64,000 bases of DNA from Bacillota bacterium (GCA_023394875.1 JAEXAB010000003.1:248001-312000), one strand, 5' to 3'; shown: positions 52,856 through 61,459, numbered from the stretch's first letter. Notes: generated by a model not told the origin, from the sequence alone. Program-made: numbers and translations.

Positions 52856-54262
52856 CTAGTCTTTTTTGTTATCCTTGTTGTACTTTTCTATTACTTCGTC
52901 GATATCGCCGACAAACAAGAAGTAGTTTTCGGGGATATGGTCCACCGCTCCGCAAAGAATCCTTTCCACGCTCTCAATTGTCTTGTTAAGAGGAACAAAA
53001 CGCCCTTCCATATTGGTATATACGCTAGCCACGTAGAACGGCTGAGAAAAGAACTTTTGAAGTTTTCTTGCCCGATAAACGGTCAATTTATCCTCTTTAC
53101 TCAATTCTTCCATGCCCAAAATGGCGATAATATCCTGTAAGTCCTTGTATCTTTGTAATAATTCCTGACATTTTCTTGCGGCGTTATAGTGTCTTTCTCC
53201 CACTATGGATAGTTCCAGTATTCTACTACCCGAAGCAAGGGGGTCGATAGCAGGATAAATACCCTGTTCCACTACTTTTCTTGACAGAACAGTAGTTGCG
53301 TCCAAGTGGCTGAAAATTGCGGCGGGAGCCGGGTCGGTAATATCGTCTGCCGGCACGTAAACAGCTTGAATGGAAGTAATGGCGCCGTTTACAGTGGAGG
53401 CTATTCTTTCTTCCAAAGCTCCCAATTCTTCATTCAACGTTGGCTGATAGCCAACCGCGCTGGGCATACGACCAAGCAAAGCGCTTACTTCACTGCCCGC
53501 TTGAATATATCGGAAAATGTTATCGATAAACAACAAAACGTCCTGTTTCTTGACGTCGCGGAAGTATTCGGCAATAGTTAGCCCGCTAAAAGAGGTACGC
53601 ATACGTGAGCCTGAGGGTTCATTCATTTGTCCGAACACTAGAGCGGTATTCTTCAAAACTCCGCTTTCGGTCATTTCGGTAATCATTTCGTTACCTTCCC
53701 TGCTACGTTCTCCAACCCCTGTAAATACCGAATAGCCGTTATATTCCTGACTAATATTGCGGATAAGTTCTAGAATAAGTACGGTTTTTCCTACGCCCGC
53801 GCCCCCAAACAAGCCGATTTTACCGCCCTTTATATAAGGGGTAAGAAGGTCTATTACTTTTATACCGGTTTCAAAAATTTTCGTGTTGTTATTAAGAGCG
53901 ACTATAGAAGGGGCTTTGCGGTAAATGCTCCAACGCTCATCGGCTATTATTTCTCCCTTGTTGTCAATCGGTTCTCCCAAGACGTTCATAACTCTTCCCA
54001 ATACGCCTTCGCCAACCGGTACGCAGACGGTAGCGCCGGTTGCTTTTACTTCCATGCCGCGGCTCAGGTTTTCGGTGCCTTCAAAAGCCAACGTTCTGAC
54101 AATGCCGTTATTTAAGAAGCTCTCCACTTCCAAGGATATTATCCCCTCGTCGGTATTGATTTCCAACTTCTCATAGAGATTAGGTACGTAACCGTAAAAC
54201 TGAACGTCTACGACAGCGCCTATTATCTGAACTATTTTGCCTTTATTCAAATGTTTTCCCAT
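52856..54262 (-). CDS. atpD: F-type ATP synthase beta subunit
   Basis: The 468-residue catalytic subunit has P-loop GGAGVGKT near 157-164, GERSREGNEM near 189, the beta-type Walker B segment VLLFIDNIFRY near 248, and the DELSEED-equivalent MEELSKEDK near 390. Typical length. GAGG precedes ATG; atpG lies 32 nt upstream. Confidence 0.97.
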   Translation of the reverse strand: MGKHLNKGKIVQIIGAVVDVQFYGYVPNLYEKLEINTDEGIISLEVESFLNNGIVRTLAFEGTENLSRGMEVKATGATVCVPVGEGVLGRVMNVLGEPIDNKGEIIADERWSIYRKAPSIVALNNNTKIFETGIKVIDLLTPYIKGGKIGLFGGAGVGKTVLILELIRNISQEYNGYSVFTGVGERSREGNEMITEMTESGVLKNTALVFGQMNEPSGSRMRTSFSGLTIAEYFRDVKKQDVLLFIDNIFRYIQAGSEVSALLGRMPSAVGYQPTLNEELGALEERIASTVNGAITSIQAVYVPADDITDPAPAAIFSHLDATTVLSRKVVEQGIYPAIDPLASGSRILELSIVGERHYNAARKCQELLQRYKDLQDIIAILGMEELSKEDKLTVYRARKLQKFFSQPFYVASVYTNMEGRFVPLNKTIESVERILCGAVDHIPENYFLFVGDIDEVIEKYNKDNKKD

Positions 54263-54294
54263 TTTATATTCCTCTGCTATAATAAAGCAAACTT

Positions 54295-55152
54295 TTAGTA
54301 TTCTTCTATATGTGAAGAGCTAAGCTCTGTCATTTCGGTAGTTATTTTTTCTTGTCTGGCTTTGTTGTACATCAGGTGCAGACTGCTTACGATGTCGTTT
54401 GCGCTCTGCGTAGCCGAATTCATAGCCCGCATTCTTTCTAGATGTTCTCCGTACTTACTCTCAATAAGACAGCTGTACATAATGCCCAAAATATACTGCG
54501 GAGCAAGAATATTAATAACGGAATTTACGTTCGGTTCAAAATACAGCTTTATATTCTTGTCTTCGCCCTGATTTTTTTCAAAATCCTCTTTAAGTATGGG
54601 CAAAAGTCTAATACTCTGCGGCATCTGCATGGTTTTAGAGACAAGCTTGGTATAAATAATAACCATTTCTTTCATCTCGTCAGCCTTAAACCTTTCGGCA
54701 AAATCTGTGGCTATTATTCGGGCGTCTTCCAAAATCGGCTCGTGGTTAAAACTTATGTTTTCTACGTCCTCGCCCTGCGATTGAAAATAATTGTAGACGG
54801 TGGTACCTATGCAAAATATTTTGCGCTTGTCTACCTTTGCTATCTCTTTTGCCGCAAAACTAAGGAGATTATGGTTATATTCTCCCGAAAGACCCTTATC
54901 AGAGCCCACTACCAAAAAATAAGTGGCTCCGCTTTCCCTTTTCTTGAGATATTTTTGCTCTCCGCTCAAGTCGCCGTAATGAAGAATATCGGAAATACAC
55001 TCTCTAACCCTAGAAAAATAGGCACGGTTGCTGCCGTACTTCAGACTGGACTTTTGCATTTTGGAAGCGCTGATTAGCTCCATGGCTTTGGTTATTTGAG
55101 CCGTTTCGGTAACGCTTTTTATTCTTGCCTTGATTTCCTTAACGTTCTTCAT
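54295..55152 (-). CDS. atpG: F-type ATP synthase gamma subunit
   Basis: The 285-residue rotor-shaft subunit opens with the helix KEIKARIKSVTETAQITKAMELISASKM and ends with MRAMNSATQSANDIVSSLHLMYNKARQEKITTE-type C-terminal helix (about 239-274). The central Rossmann-like domain contains VVGSDKGLSGEYN near 76-88. The ATG overlaps the atpA stop by 1 nt. Confidence 0.96.
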   Translation of the reverse strand: MKNVKEIKARIKSVTETAQITKAMELISASKMQKSSLKYGSNRAYFSRVRECISDILHYGDLSGEQKYLKKRESGATYFLVVGSDKGLSGEYNHNLLSFAAKEIAKVDKRKIFCIGTTVYNYFQSQGEDVENISFNHEPILEDARIIATDFAERFKADEMKEMVIIYTKLVSKTMQMPQSIRLLPILKEDFEKNQGEDKNIKLYFEPNVNSVINILAPQYILGIMYSCLIESKYGEHLERMRAMNSATQSANDIVSSLHLMYNKARQEKITTEMTELSSSHIEEY

Positions 55153-56900
55153 TATTTCCTCTTGTTAAAGAAGTAGATATTATAATTTTTTATATCCTCG
55201 TTTATAACTTTTTCTATTTTTTCGCTAAGGTATCCGTTTGCCCTTATTTCGTTTACATCGGTAAAACTGCTGTTAACAAAATAATTATAAAAGCCGGCAA
55301 CGTATTCTTTAACTCTGTTTTCGGGTATTTTGGCAAGATGTTTGTTTATGATATATAGATAAATCATTTCTTTGTCTATACTCATAGGCTCGCCTTCGCG
55401 CTGCTTTAATAGTTCGGTAATTTTACGTCCCTTGTCCAAAATAGCTTTTGTATTTTCGTCAACGTCGGCGCCAAACTGGGTAAAAAGAGCCATTTCTCTA
55501 AAGTGCGCTAAATCTAGACGTAGCTGCGCCGAAAGTTTCTTAATTCCCTTATACTGCGCGCTGCCCCCCACACGGGAAACCGACAAACCGACGTTAAGAG
55601 CCGGTCTTACGCCCGAATGGAACAATTCGCTCTCAAGATAAATCTGTCCGTCGGTAATACTTATTACGTTGGTCGGGATATATTGAGAAATATCCCCCGC
55701 TTGGGTTTCTACAATGGGTATAGCCGTAATACTTCCGCCGCCCTTTTCTTTACTAAGCTGGGCGCTTCTTTCCAAAAGTTTGCTGTGAACATAAAATATA
55801 TCGCCCGGATAAGCTTCTCTTCCCGAAGGTCTTTTTAGAAGCAAGCTGATACTTCTGTATGCGTTGGCGTGCTTAGTAAGGTCATCGTAGACAATAAGAA
55901 CGTCTTTGCCTTGGTTCATAAATTCTTCGGCAATAGTACAACCGGTATACGGAGCAATATATTGTAAAGCCGCGCTGTCGTCGGCTGTACTTACCACCAC
56001 AACGGTGTTTTGCATGGCGTTAGCTTTAACTAACTTCTGCACCAACTGATTAATATTACTTCCTCTCTGACCGATAGCCACGTAAATGCAAATTACGTTC
56101 TTGTCGCGTTGATTAATAATAGCATCGATTGCAATACTGCTTTTACCTGTCTGCCTGTCGCCGATTATTAGTTCTCTCTGTCCTCTGCCTATAGGTACCA
56201 TACTGTCAATAGCCAAAATTCCCGTTTCCAAAGGACGGTTAACCTTGCTTCTGTCCATTATCTTAGGAGCGGGCTTTTCTATTCTGTCGGTCTTTTCAAA
56301 GTGTAAAACGCTGTTGCCGTCAACAGGTTTACCCAGCGGATTTATTACTCTGCCCAGAAGATTTTCCCCAACAGGCACTTCTACCGTCTTGCCCGTTCTA
56401 TTTACTAGCGCGCCGTATTCTATATTTTTGTTGCTGGTAATAAGCATTGCTTTTACGCAATCGGACATAAGGTTCATTGCAATAGCGTAATTGTCTTTGC
56501 CCACTTTGAGTAATTCAAAATAAACGCATTCCGACAAGCCGTCTATGGTAATAATACCGTCGGCTGAGGCTATTACTCTGCCGCAATAGCTGTGGCTGAT
56601 ATCAAGGCTAACCATGTCGGCTAATTTACTTGCCCACAGCATAGGTAGTTCTGCCCTGCCCGGAGAAAGATGCCTGTTTATATAAGAAACGCTTTTTTGC
56701 TTGAAATTGTGCAAAGAGGTAGCCACCGTGGAGTCATAGACCTTTTCGCCGTCTATTACCACAACGCCGCCTACCACGTTTTCTAAGGTATAACTAAAAC
56801 GCACCTCTTCTTCCTTATGTTTTTTCTGCAAGGCAACTTCTAATTTGTTCTTCTGCGCTTGCGTCAAAGGAATGGAGCTTTTTATAATAATACTACGCAT
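55152..56900 (-). CDS. atpA: F-type ATP synthase alpha subunit with N-terminal delta-subunit C-terminal domain
   Basis: The 582-residue protein is about 75 residues longer than usual. Residues about 80-582 are a standard alpha subunit: GDRQTGKSS at 247-255 (about 169 in E. coli) and an intact VxLSVSRVGGSAQ-type region. Residues 1-70 match the C-terminal domain of delta/OSCP: IIKSSIPLTQAQKNKLEVAL, then VRFSYTLENVVGGVVVIDGE and KVYDSTVATSL (delta: V-D-x-S-L-x-G-G-V-V-I-R-x-G-D-x-V-x-D-G-S-V). The ATG at 56900 has GGAGAGG just upstream and overlaps atpF by 8 nt. No atpH gene exists between atpF and atpA. The N-terminal six-helix domain of delta is absent here. Confidence 0.94.
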   Translation of the reverse strand: MRSIIIKSSIPLTQAQKNKLEVALQKKHKEEEVRFSYTLENVVGGVVVIDGEKVYDSTVATSLHNFKQKSVSYINRHLSPGRAELPMLWASKLADMVSLDISHSYCGRVIASADGIITIDGLSECVYFELLKVGKDNYAIAMNLMSDCVKAMLITSNKNIEYGALVNRTGKTVEVPVGENLLGRVINPLGKPVDGNSVLHFEKTDRIEKPAPKIMDRSKVNRPLETGILAIDSMVPIGRGQRELIIGDRQTGKSSIAIDAIINQRDKNVICIYVAIGQRGSNINQLVQKLVKANAMQNTVVVVSTADDSAALQYIAPYTGCTIAEEFMNQGKDVLIVYDDLTKHANAYRSISLLLKRPSGREAYPGDIFYVHSKLLERSAQLSKEKGGGSITAIPIVETQAGDISQYIPTNVISITDGQIYLESELFHSGVRPALNVGLSVSRVGGSAQYKGIKKLSAQLRLDLAHFREMALFTQFGADVDENTKAILDKGRKITELLKQREGEPMSIDKEMIYLYIINKHLAKIPENRVKEYVAGFYNYFVNSSFTDVNEIRANGYLSEKIEKVINEDIKNYNIYFFNKRK

Positions 56901-57414
56901 TATCCTCTCCGTCTTCCAAATCTTTTATTATGCTTTCGATGAATAAGTCGTTGTCCTTTTCGTTAAGCTCTCTTTCGATAAGCTTTTGGGAAATATTTAC
57001 GGCAAGGTCAGATATGGAATAGTACAAATCCTGCTTTTCCTTCTCATAAATATTCCTGCTGTCTTCTTTGGCTTTGGTCAATATATCTTTGGCTTCTTCC
57101 TTGGCAGAATCCAGCACCTCCTGCGTTTGCACCATAGCTAAGGCATGGGCTTCTTCGGCTATGGAAACAGCCTCTTCCCTTGCTTCGCTAAGAATCCTTT
57201 CGCCCTCTTCCTTGGCCTCTACTTTTCCCTTTAAGGCTTCCTGATATTCCTGCTCGGCTTTCTTATAATCGGCATCTCTTTTTTCCATAAACTTCTTAAC
57301 CGGCTTATACAACAAAAAGTACAGCGCTGTTACTAAGATTATGAAATTAAACAGATGCAATAAGAACTCCTGTACGCTTAATCCCAGGATAATTTCTTTC
57401 GATAAAAATTCCAT
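56893..57414 (-). CDS. atpF: F-type ATP synthase b subunit
   Basis: The 173-residue peripheral-stalk subunit has one N-terminal TM (about 14-36) and a long charged coiled coil (about 40-170), as in ordinary b subunits. AGGAG is 7 nt before ATG. It overlaps atpA. Its C-terminal end normally docks onto the delta C-terminal domain, here found on alpha. Confidence 0.94.
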   Translation of the reverse strand: MEFLSKEIILGLSVQEFLLHLFNFIILVTALYFLLYKPVKKFMEKRDADYKKAEQEYQEALKGKVEAKEEGERILSEAREEAVSIAEEAHALAMVQTQEVLDSAKEEAKDILTKAKEDSRNIYEKEKQDLYYSISDLAVNISQKLIERELNEKDNDLFIESIIKDLEDGEDNA

Positions 57415-57424
57415 TTTTGCGCTC

Positions 57425-57673
57425 CTACACTTTTATTACAAGCAATATTGCGATAAGCAGACCGTAAATAGCCGTGGTTTCGGCAAAAGCCAAACCCAAC
57501 ATCAACGTAGTACGGATTTTTCCTTCGGCTTCGGGCTGACGGGCAATGGCTTCGGTGGCTCTGCCGGTAGCGATACCCATACCGATACCTGCGCCCACTC
57601 CGGTGAAAGCCGCGATAGCCGCGCCTATTGCGTACAACGCTTCATTAGTAATTGCTGCAATCAAAGTAAACAT
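57425..57673 (-). CDS. atpE: F-type ATP synthase c subunit (rotor ring)
   Basis: An 82-residue two-helix hairpin: the first helix has the Gly-rich GVGAGIGMGIATGRATEAIARQPEA ring-packing motif and the second helix carries the ion-binding Glu in LAFAETTAIYG (near 59-69). The Gln of the Na+ signature in GxGQG is Met here, favouring H+ coupling (inference). RBS AAGGAG present. Confidence 0.95.
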   Translation of the reverse strand: MFTLIAAITNEALYAIGAAIAAFTGVGAGIGMGIATGRATEAIARQPEAEGKIRTTLMLGLAFAETTAIYGLLIAILLVIKV

Positions 57674-57714
57674 ATCAAAACTCCTTGTTTTGGTTATTGT
57701 ATTTTTTTATTTTG

Positions 57715-58401
57715 CTATTCCACCGCCTCTTGGATAAAGAGGGAAGATAGGGTTGCAAAAACGTAAGACTGGATAAGGGCGTGGAACAACGTGGTTATTA
57801 CGCTTATTAACGCAGGAACAACGAAGGAAGTTATAATAAAGCTGTAAACAAGTTCGGTAATCAGAACACCGCTTACTATACTTCCGAACAGACGGAAACT
57901 CATACTAACCGGCACCGCAACGTCGGTTATTAGATTAATAGGATTTAGAAAATGCTTTAATCTTTTTAATTTTTTCTCACGGAAACCGTAATAGTTAATA
58001 AGGAAAAACGTACTTAAACCCATAGTTACGCAGGCGTTTATGTCCGACATAATGGGGCGGAAACCGAATAATTCTATCAAAGTGCCAAGACCTATATAAA
58101 TGGCGGCGATAAGGATATAGCAGCCAACAAAGTTTCCGTATTTTCCTTCTGCCATTTTGCCGAAACCGCCCACTAACATTTCCAATAATTTTTGGATTTT
58201 GCCGGGAACGTTTTTCATCCTTCTAATGACGGTTAGCCGTAAAATTATTGCCGCGGCAACCAAAATAAGCATGACGACAAAAGCCGAATAAAACGTCGGA
58301 TTTACCATGATTTTTGTACCGAAAAGACTTACTTTTTCGGGGTTTAATACCCTGGATAGCCTCTCGCTGGCTTCGTTTGCCAAAAGAATAGTATTGAACA
58401 T
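57715..58401 (-). CDS. atpB: F-type ATP synthase a subunit
   Basis: The 228-residue membrane subunit has five to six TM segments. The essential Arg lies in VSMSFRLFGSIVSG near 164-177. The C-terminal helix contains HALIQSYVFATLSSLF, typical of subunit a. First gene of the atp operon; AAGGA 9 nt before ATG. No atpI was seen upstream. Confidence 0.95.
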   Translation of the reverse strand: MFNTILLANEASERLSRVLNPEKVSLFGTKIMVNPTFYSAFVVMLILVAAAIILRLTVIRRMKNVPGKIQKLLEMLVGGFGKMAEGKYGNFVGCYILIAAIYIGLGTLIELFGFRPIMSDINACVTMGLSTFFLINYYGFREKKLKRLKHFLNPINLITDVAVPVSMSFRLFGSIVSGVLITELVYSFIITSFVVPALISVITTLFHALIQSYVFATLSSLFIQEAVE

Positions 58402-58440
58402 ATATATTCCTTATATAGTAGTTATTTGATAATAAGCCTA

Positions 58441-58469
58441 ATTCTACCACAATAGTATTTCATTTGCAA
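58441..58469 (-). promoter_or_regulatory. Predicted sigma-A promoter of the atp operon
   Basis: -35 TTGCAA, 17 bp spacer, -10 TAGAAT with TGG extension (minus strand). Confidence 0.6.
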
Positions 58470-58520
58470 ACGTTTCTATAAAATTATCTGCCAATAATGC
58501 GCCGTTTCTATGTAATTTAC

Positions 58521-58548
58521 TTGACTTATTGTACTTTGGCGGTACATA
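58521..58548 (+). promoter_or_regulatory. Predicted promoter of the RluA-family gene
   Basis: -35 TTGACT, 16 bp spacer, -10 TACATA. The predicted start point falls only about 5 nt before the ATG, suggesting a nearly leaderless mRNA. Confidence 0.5.
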
Positions 58549-58559
58549 ATAATAACATT

Positions 58560-59297
58560 ATGAAAACCGATTTTGATAGTGAAAAATTAAATATAGTTTA
58601 CGAAGACAACCACATTATCGTCGTTGTCAAACCGCAGAATATTCCTTGCTGTCCCGACGAGACGGGCGACCTTGATTTACTTACCGTCATAAAAGACTAT
58701 ATCAAAAAAACTTACAACAAGCCCGGCGACGCTTACGTTGGCTTGGTTCACAGACTTGACCGTCCCACAGGGGGCGTTATGGTCTATGCCAAAACCTCCA
58801 AAGCGGCTATGAGGCTGTGTGAAAATATAAAGAACGACGAAATGGAGAAGACCTATCTTGCAGTAACTTTGGGAGAACCGAAAGAAAAATCCATAATCGG
58901 TCTGACTAACTACCTTATAAAAGACAGCGCAAAGAACAAAGTCCTCTGCGTGCCGATGGCAACGGAAGGGGCCAAACAAGCAATACTCGACTACTTTACT
59001 ATCGATACAAAAAACAATTTAAGCCTACTAAAAATAAAACTCCACACGGGAAGGTCTCATCAAATAAGAGCCCAGCTTTCCAATATACTTATTCCTTTAT
59101 TTGGCGACCAAAAATACGCCGAAGGCAAAACTCCTGTTGGGTATAACCTCGCGCTTTGGGCGTTGGAATTAAAACTAGTTCACCCTACTACCAAAGAAAA
59201 ACTCGTTTTCAGAGTGTATCCTCCCATAGAGGAAATTCCTTGGAAGTTCTTTGATATCAGCCGCTTTTTATCAATCAGCATAAAAAATAATTATTAA
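58560..59297 (+). CDS. RluA-family pseudouridine synthase
   Basis: The 245-residue enzyme isomerises uridine in rRNA or tRNA. The catalytic motif HRLDRPTGG with the Asp nucleophile lies near 64-72. LHTGRSHQIRAQL (near 160-172) and LFGDQKYA (near 178) are the other family blocks. There is no N-terminal S4 domain, so it belongs to the short RluA-like group; the target site cannot be assigned. The ATG has no Shine-Dalgarno sequence and lies directly behind a promoter. Confidence 0.92.
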   Translation: MKTDFDSEKLNIVYEDNHIIVVVKPQNIPCCPDETGDLDLLTVIKDYIKKTYNKPGDAYVGLVHRLDRPTGGVMVYAKTSKAAMRLCENIKNDEMEKTYLAVTLGEPKEKSIIGLTNYLIKDSAKNKVLCVPMATEGAKQAILDYFTIDTKNNLSLLKIKLHTGRSHQIRAQLSNILIPLFGDQKYAEGKTPVGYNLALWALELKLVHPTTKEKLVFRVYPPIEEIPWKFFDISRFLSISIKNNY

Positions 59298-59311
59298 TTT
59301 GTAAAAATCTA

Positions 59312-59340
59312 TTGACAATTTGCATATATATGTTTATTAT
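59312..59340 (+). promoter_or_regulatory. Strong predicted sigma-A promoter of the acyltransferase gene
   Basis: Perfect -35 TTGACA, 17 bp spacer, -10 TATTAT. Confidence 0.75.
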
Positions 59341-59345
59341 GTACT

Positions 59346-59368
59346 TAATCAGGTTATATACTTGATTA
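59346..59368 (+). promoter_or_regulatory. Dyad at the start point, candidate operator
   Basis: Arms TAATCAGG and CTTGATTA (7 of 8 complementary) around a 7-nt AT centre sit immediately after the -10 of the acyltransferase promoter. This is a typical repressor position; the regulator is not in view. Confidence 0.4.
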
Positions 59369-59400
59369 TGATTACTACATAAATAAAAGAGAGGTGGACA

Positions 59401-60684
59401 ATGTCAAATTTCAGAAAAGCCGAAATGTGGGATAAGGTTCAGTATTTATTCCGCAATTATTACGACAGGATGATACACATTTCTGCGGAAATGGAGGGAG
59501 AACTCGATATAGACAGCTTTATAAAAGCGGTGGACTTGCTTGTGCATAAGGTGGAAATTTTGCGTTGCAGTTTTCGTCCCAATCCTATTAGCCCTTTTTG
59601 GGCGCTGACAAGCAACTATGATATAAAAGACTATATAAAAATTGTCTACAGCGACAACGTCGAAGCAGAACTGGACAAAGCCTTGACAGGTTTTATCCCC
59701 TTTGACAGTGAAGTGCAAATCCGCGTGACTTTGGTTAAGGGCAATAACAAATGCGGTTATGCAATTTTACTCAACCATATGTGCGCCGACGGCGGGGATT
59801 CTAAGTACCTTATGGGAAAACTTATTGAACTATACGCCGATTTCGTCCGCGGGGGTGACGGTACCAAAGTTATTATAAAGCAAGGCACCAGAGCTAACCG
59901 CCAGTTATATGACAGAATGCCCGTTGAGAAAGCAAAAAAGGCAAAAAAACTCTACAAAAACATCTCCCAAAGCAAGATAAAAGTAAAATTCCCCTTTACA
60001 CCCACCGACGCCACCGAAAAAATTCAGATTTTCAAAATGCCTGTGGAGGGGCAATTCCTTACCGACCTTAATGCCGCCAGAAAAAAGCATAACGCCACTA
60101 TTAACGATGTAGCGTTAACGGCATTTTTCCGCACAGTATATAACTATCTTAGCGGAGAGCAAAAGGATTTTAATATCGTTTCCATGATGGATTTACGCCG
60201 TTACTGCGGAGGAGAAACGTTGGGAGTTACTAATATGACGGGCTTTGCCCCATGCGCTATTACCGTTGATAAAGAGCCGTTTGCAGAAACGCTTGCTAAG
60301 GTAAAAAAGCAAATGGAAAAGAATAAACAAGATGAATTTATGGGACTGTACAGCCTACCTTTATTAAAACTTGCCTTTACCATACTGCCCTATGCCATTA
60401 GTGAGCTAGCCATAAAAATAGGTTACCAAAATCCGCTTATCGGGATGTCAAACATAGGAATTATGGAAAGAGAGAAATTCCAGTTACTAAACACCAAGAT
60501 GACCAAAGGCTTTATGACGGGAGCGTCAAAATACAAACCCTACATGCAGCTAACTGCAATTACTTTTGACCAGACAATTACCTTTGCCATTGCCGAAAAG
60601 TGCAACGAAAAAGACGCCGTTATTATAAAACAATTTTTAATGGATTATAAAAAAGAACTTCTTGAATTTTGCAAAAACGCATAA
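59401..60684 (+). CDS. Condensation-superfamily acyltransferase-like protein
   Basis: The 427-residue protein has the fold pattern of the chloramphenicol-acetyltransferase/condensation superfamily. The catalytic HxxxDG motif appears as NHMCADGGD (near 125-133), in the right place about 130 residues in. A second-half motif NMTGFAPCAI (near 278) corresponds to the region that closes the tunnel in these enzymes. It is a free-standing enzyme, not an NRPS module; relatives include alcohol acetyltransferases and wax-ester or PapA-type acyltransferases. Substrate unknown. RBS AGGTGG precedes ATG. Monocistronic with a strong promoter and a dyad at the start point. Confidence 0.82.
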   Translation: MSNFRKAEMWDKVQYLFRNYYDRMIHISAEMEGELDIDSFIKAVDLLVHKVEILRCSFRPNPISPFWALTSNYDIKDYIKIVYSDNVEAELDKALTGFIPFDSEVQIRVTLVKGNNKCGYAILLNHMCADGGDSKYLMGKLIELYADFVRGGDGTKVIIKQGTRANRQLYDRMPVEKAKKAKKLYKNISQSKIKVKFPFTPTDATEKIQIFKMPVEGQFLTDLNAARKKHNATINDVALTAFFRTVYNYLSGEQKDFNIVSMMDLRRYCGGETLGVTNMTGFAPCAITVDKEPFAETLAKVKKQMEKNKQDEFMGLYSLPLLKLAFTILPYAISELAIKIGYQNPLIGMSNIGIMEREKFQLLNTKMTKGFMTGASKYKPYMQLTAITFDQTITFAIAEKCNEKDAVIIKQFLMDYKKELLEFCKNA

Positions 60685-60687
60685 ATT

Positions 60688-60831
60688 AAAAGCGACCATA
60701 TTTGAAATGCACCCTAAAAGTTGGACACCTAAAACTGAAAATGAGTCCGATACAATACCGAACTCATTACTGATATTAAATATTTTTTGTCCAAACTTTG
60801 GGGTTCACATCATATTTCGGTCGCTTTTTTT
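60688..60831. terminator. Long foldback element acting as bidirectional terminator, with IS-end-like arms
   Basis: Outer arms AAAAGCGACC and GGTCGCTTTT close the element. Inside are related inverted segments CACCCTAAAAGTTGGACA (left) and, read from the opposite strand, ACCCCAAAGTTTGGACA (right), resembling ends of IS3/IS150-group elements. The centre folds again via ATGAGT/ACTCAT. T-runs on both flanks can end the acyltransferase and V-ATPase transcripts. No transposase is present. Confidence 0.65.
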
Positions 60832-61459
60832 ATCTGTTTTCTATCATCGTTTTTACTTTCATTAACCTTATGGTGTTGGAACGTTCGTTCTCGTCAAGCT
60901 TCATTGTGATATACTTTATCGTCTCTTGCAACTGCGGAATCATTACGTATTCCAACGCGTTTACTCTTCGGCGGTTCTTTTCTATTTCGTCGGCTAACAT
61001 ATTGCAGGTTTTTTCCACTTCTGCAAGTTTAATAAGCTTAACTAACAACTCGCTTAAATTACTGATACTGCCGTCAAGTTCGGAGGAAACACTGGCAAAA
61101 GAATAGGGATAAAGTTCTTTTTTGTCCTCGGGTAAAACTTCTATAACGGGTACAGACACGCTCATTACGTTCTTATCCGACGTTTTTAGCTGCACGCTAA
61201 AACCGGGCATTGCTACCGCTTCTTCCATTACTTGAGAGGTAGTCACCGCGCTGGCAAGCAAAAAACTGCGCAAAGCTAAGCTCACTTCGGTTTCTATCTC
61301 CTCTCGAAGTTTCTTGTTTTCTTTGATATAAAGCATAAACTGACGTATTGTCTCGTCGGATTTATCCTTTAACAGCTTGTGTCCCCTGACGGCAGTCTTC
61401 AAGCGGGTTTTTAACCTTCGAAGCTCCATTCTGGTGGGGTTTACGTTCAATCTTGCCAT
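60830..61459 (-). CDS. ntpD: V/A-type ATPase subunit D
   Basis: The 209-residue central-stalk subunit starts MARLNVNPTRMELRRLKTRL, the family signature, and is made of two long helices (about 5-70 and 130-205) around a small central region. RRRVNALEYVMIPQL near 165-179 is conserved. Third visible gene of the A-B-D order; the stop overlaps the foldback terminator. Confidence 0.95.
   Translation of the reverse strand: MARLNVNPTRMELRRLKTRLKTAVRGHKLLKDKSDETIRQFMLYIKENKKLREEIETEVSLALRSFLLASAVTTSQVMEEAVAMPGFSVQLKTSDKNVMSVSVPVIEVLPEDKKELYPYSFASVSSELDGSISNLSELLVKLIKLAEVEKTCNMLADEIEKNRRRVNALEYVMIPQLQETIKYITMKLDENERSNTIRLMKVKTMIENR

Noticed and set aside
54442..55077. 211-residue open frame on the plus strand
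   Set aside because: Antisense to atpG; shadow frame.
56660..56900. atpH hidden by a frameshift upstream of atpA
   Set aside because: atpF is intact and ends inside the atpA start, leaving no DNA for a delta N-terminal domain.
57425..57673. Na+-coupled c ring
   Set aside because: The Gln of the Na+ signature is Met; only the Glu and adjacent Thr are kept.
60688..60831. Intact insertion sequence
   Set aside because: No transposase coding capacity between the arms.
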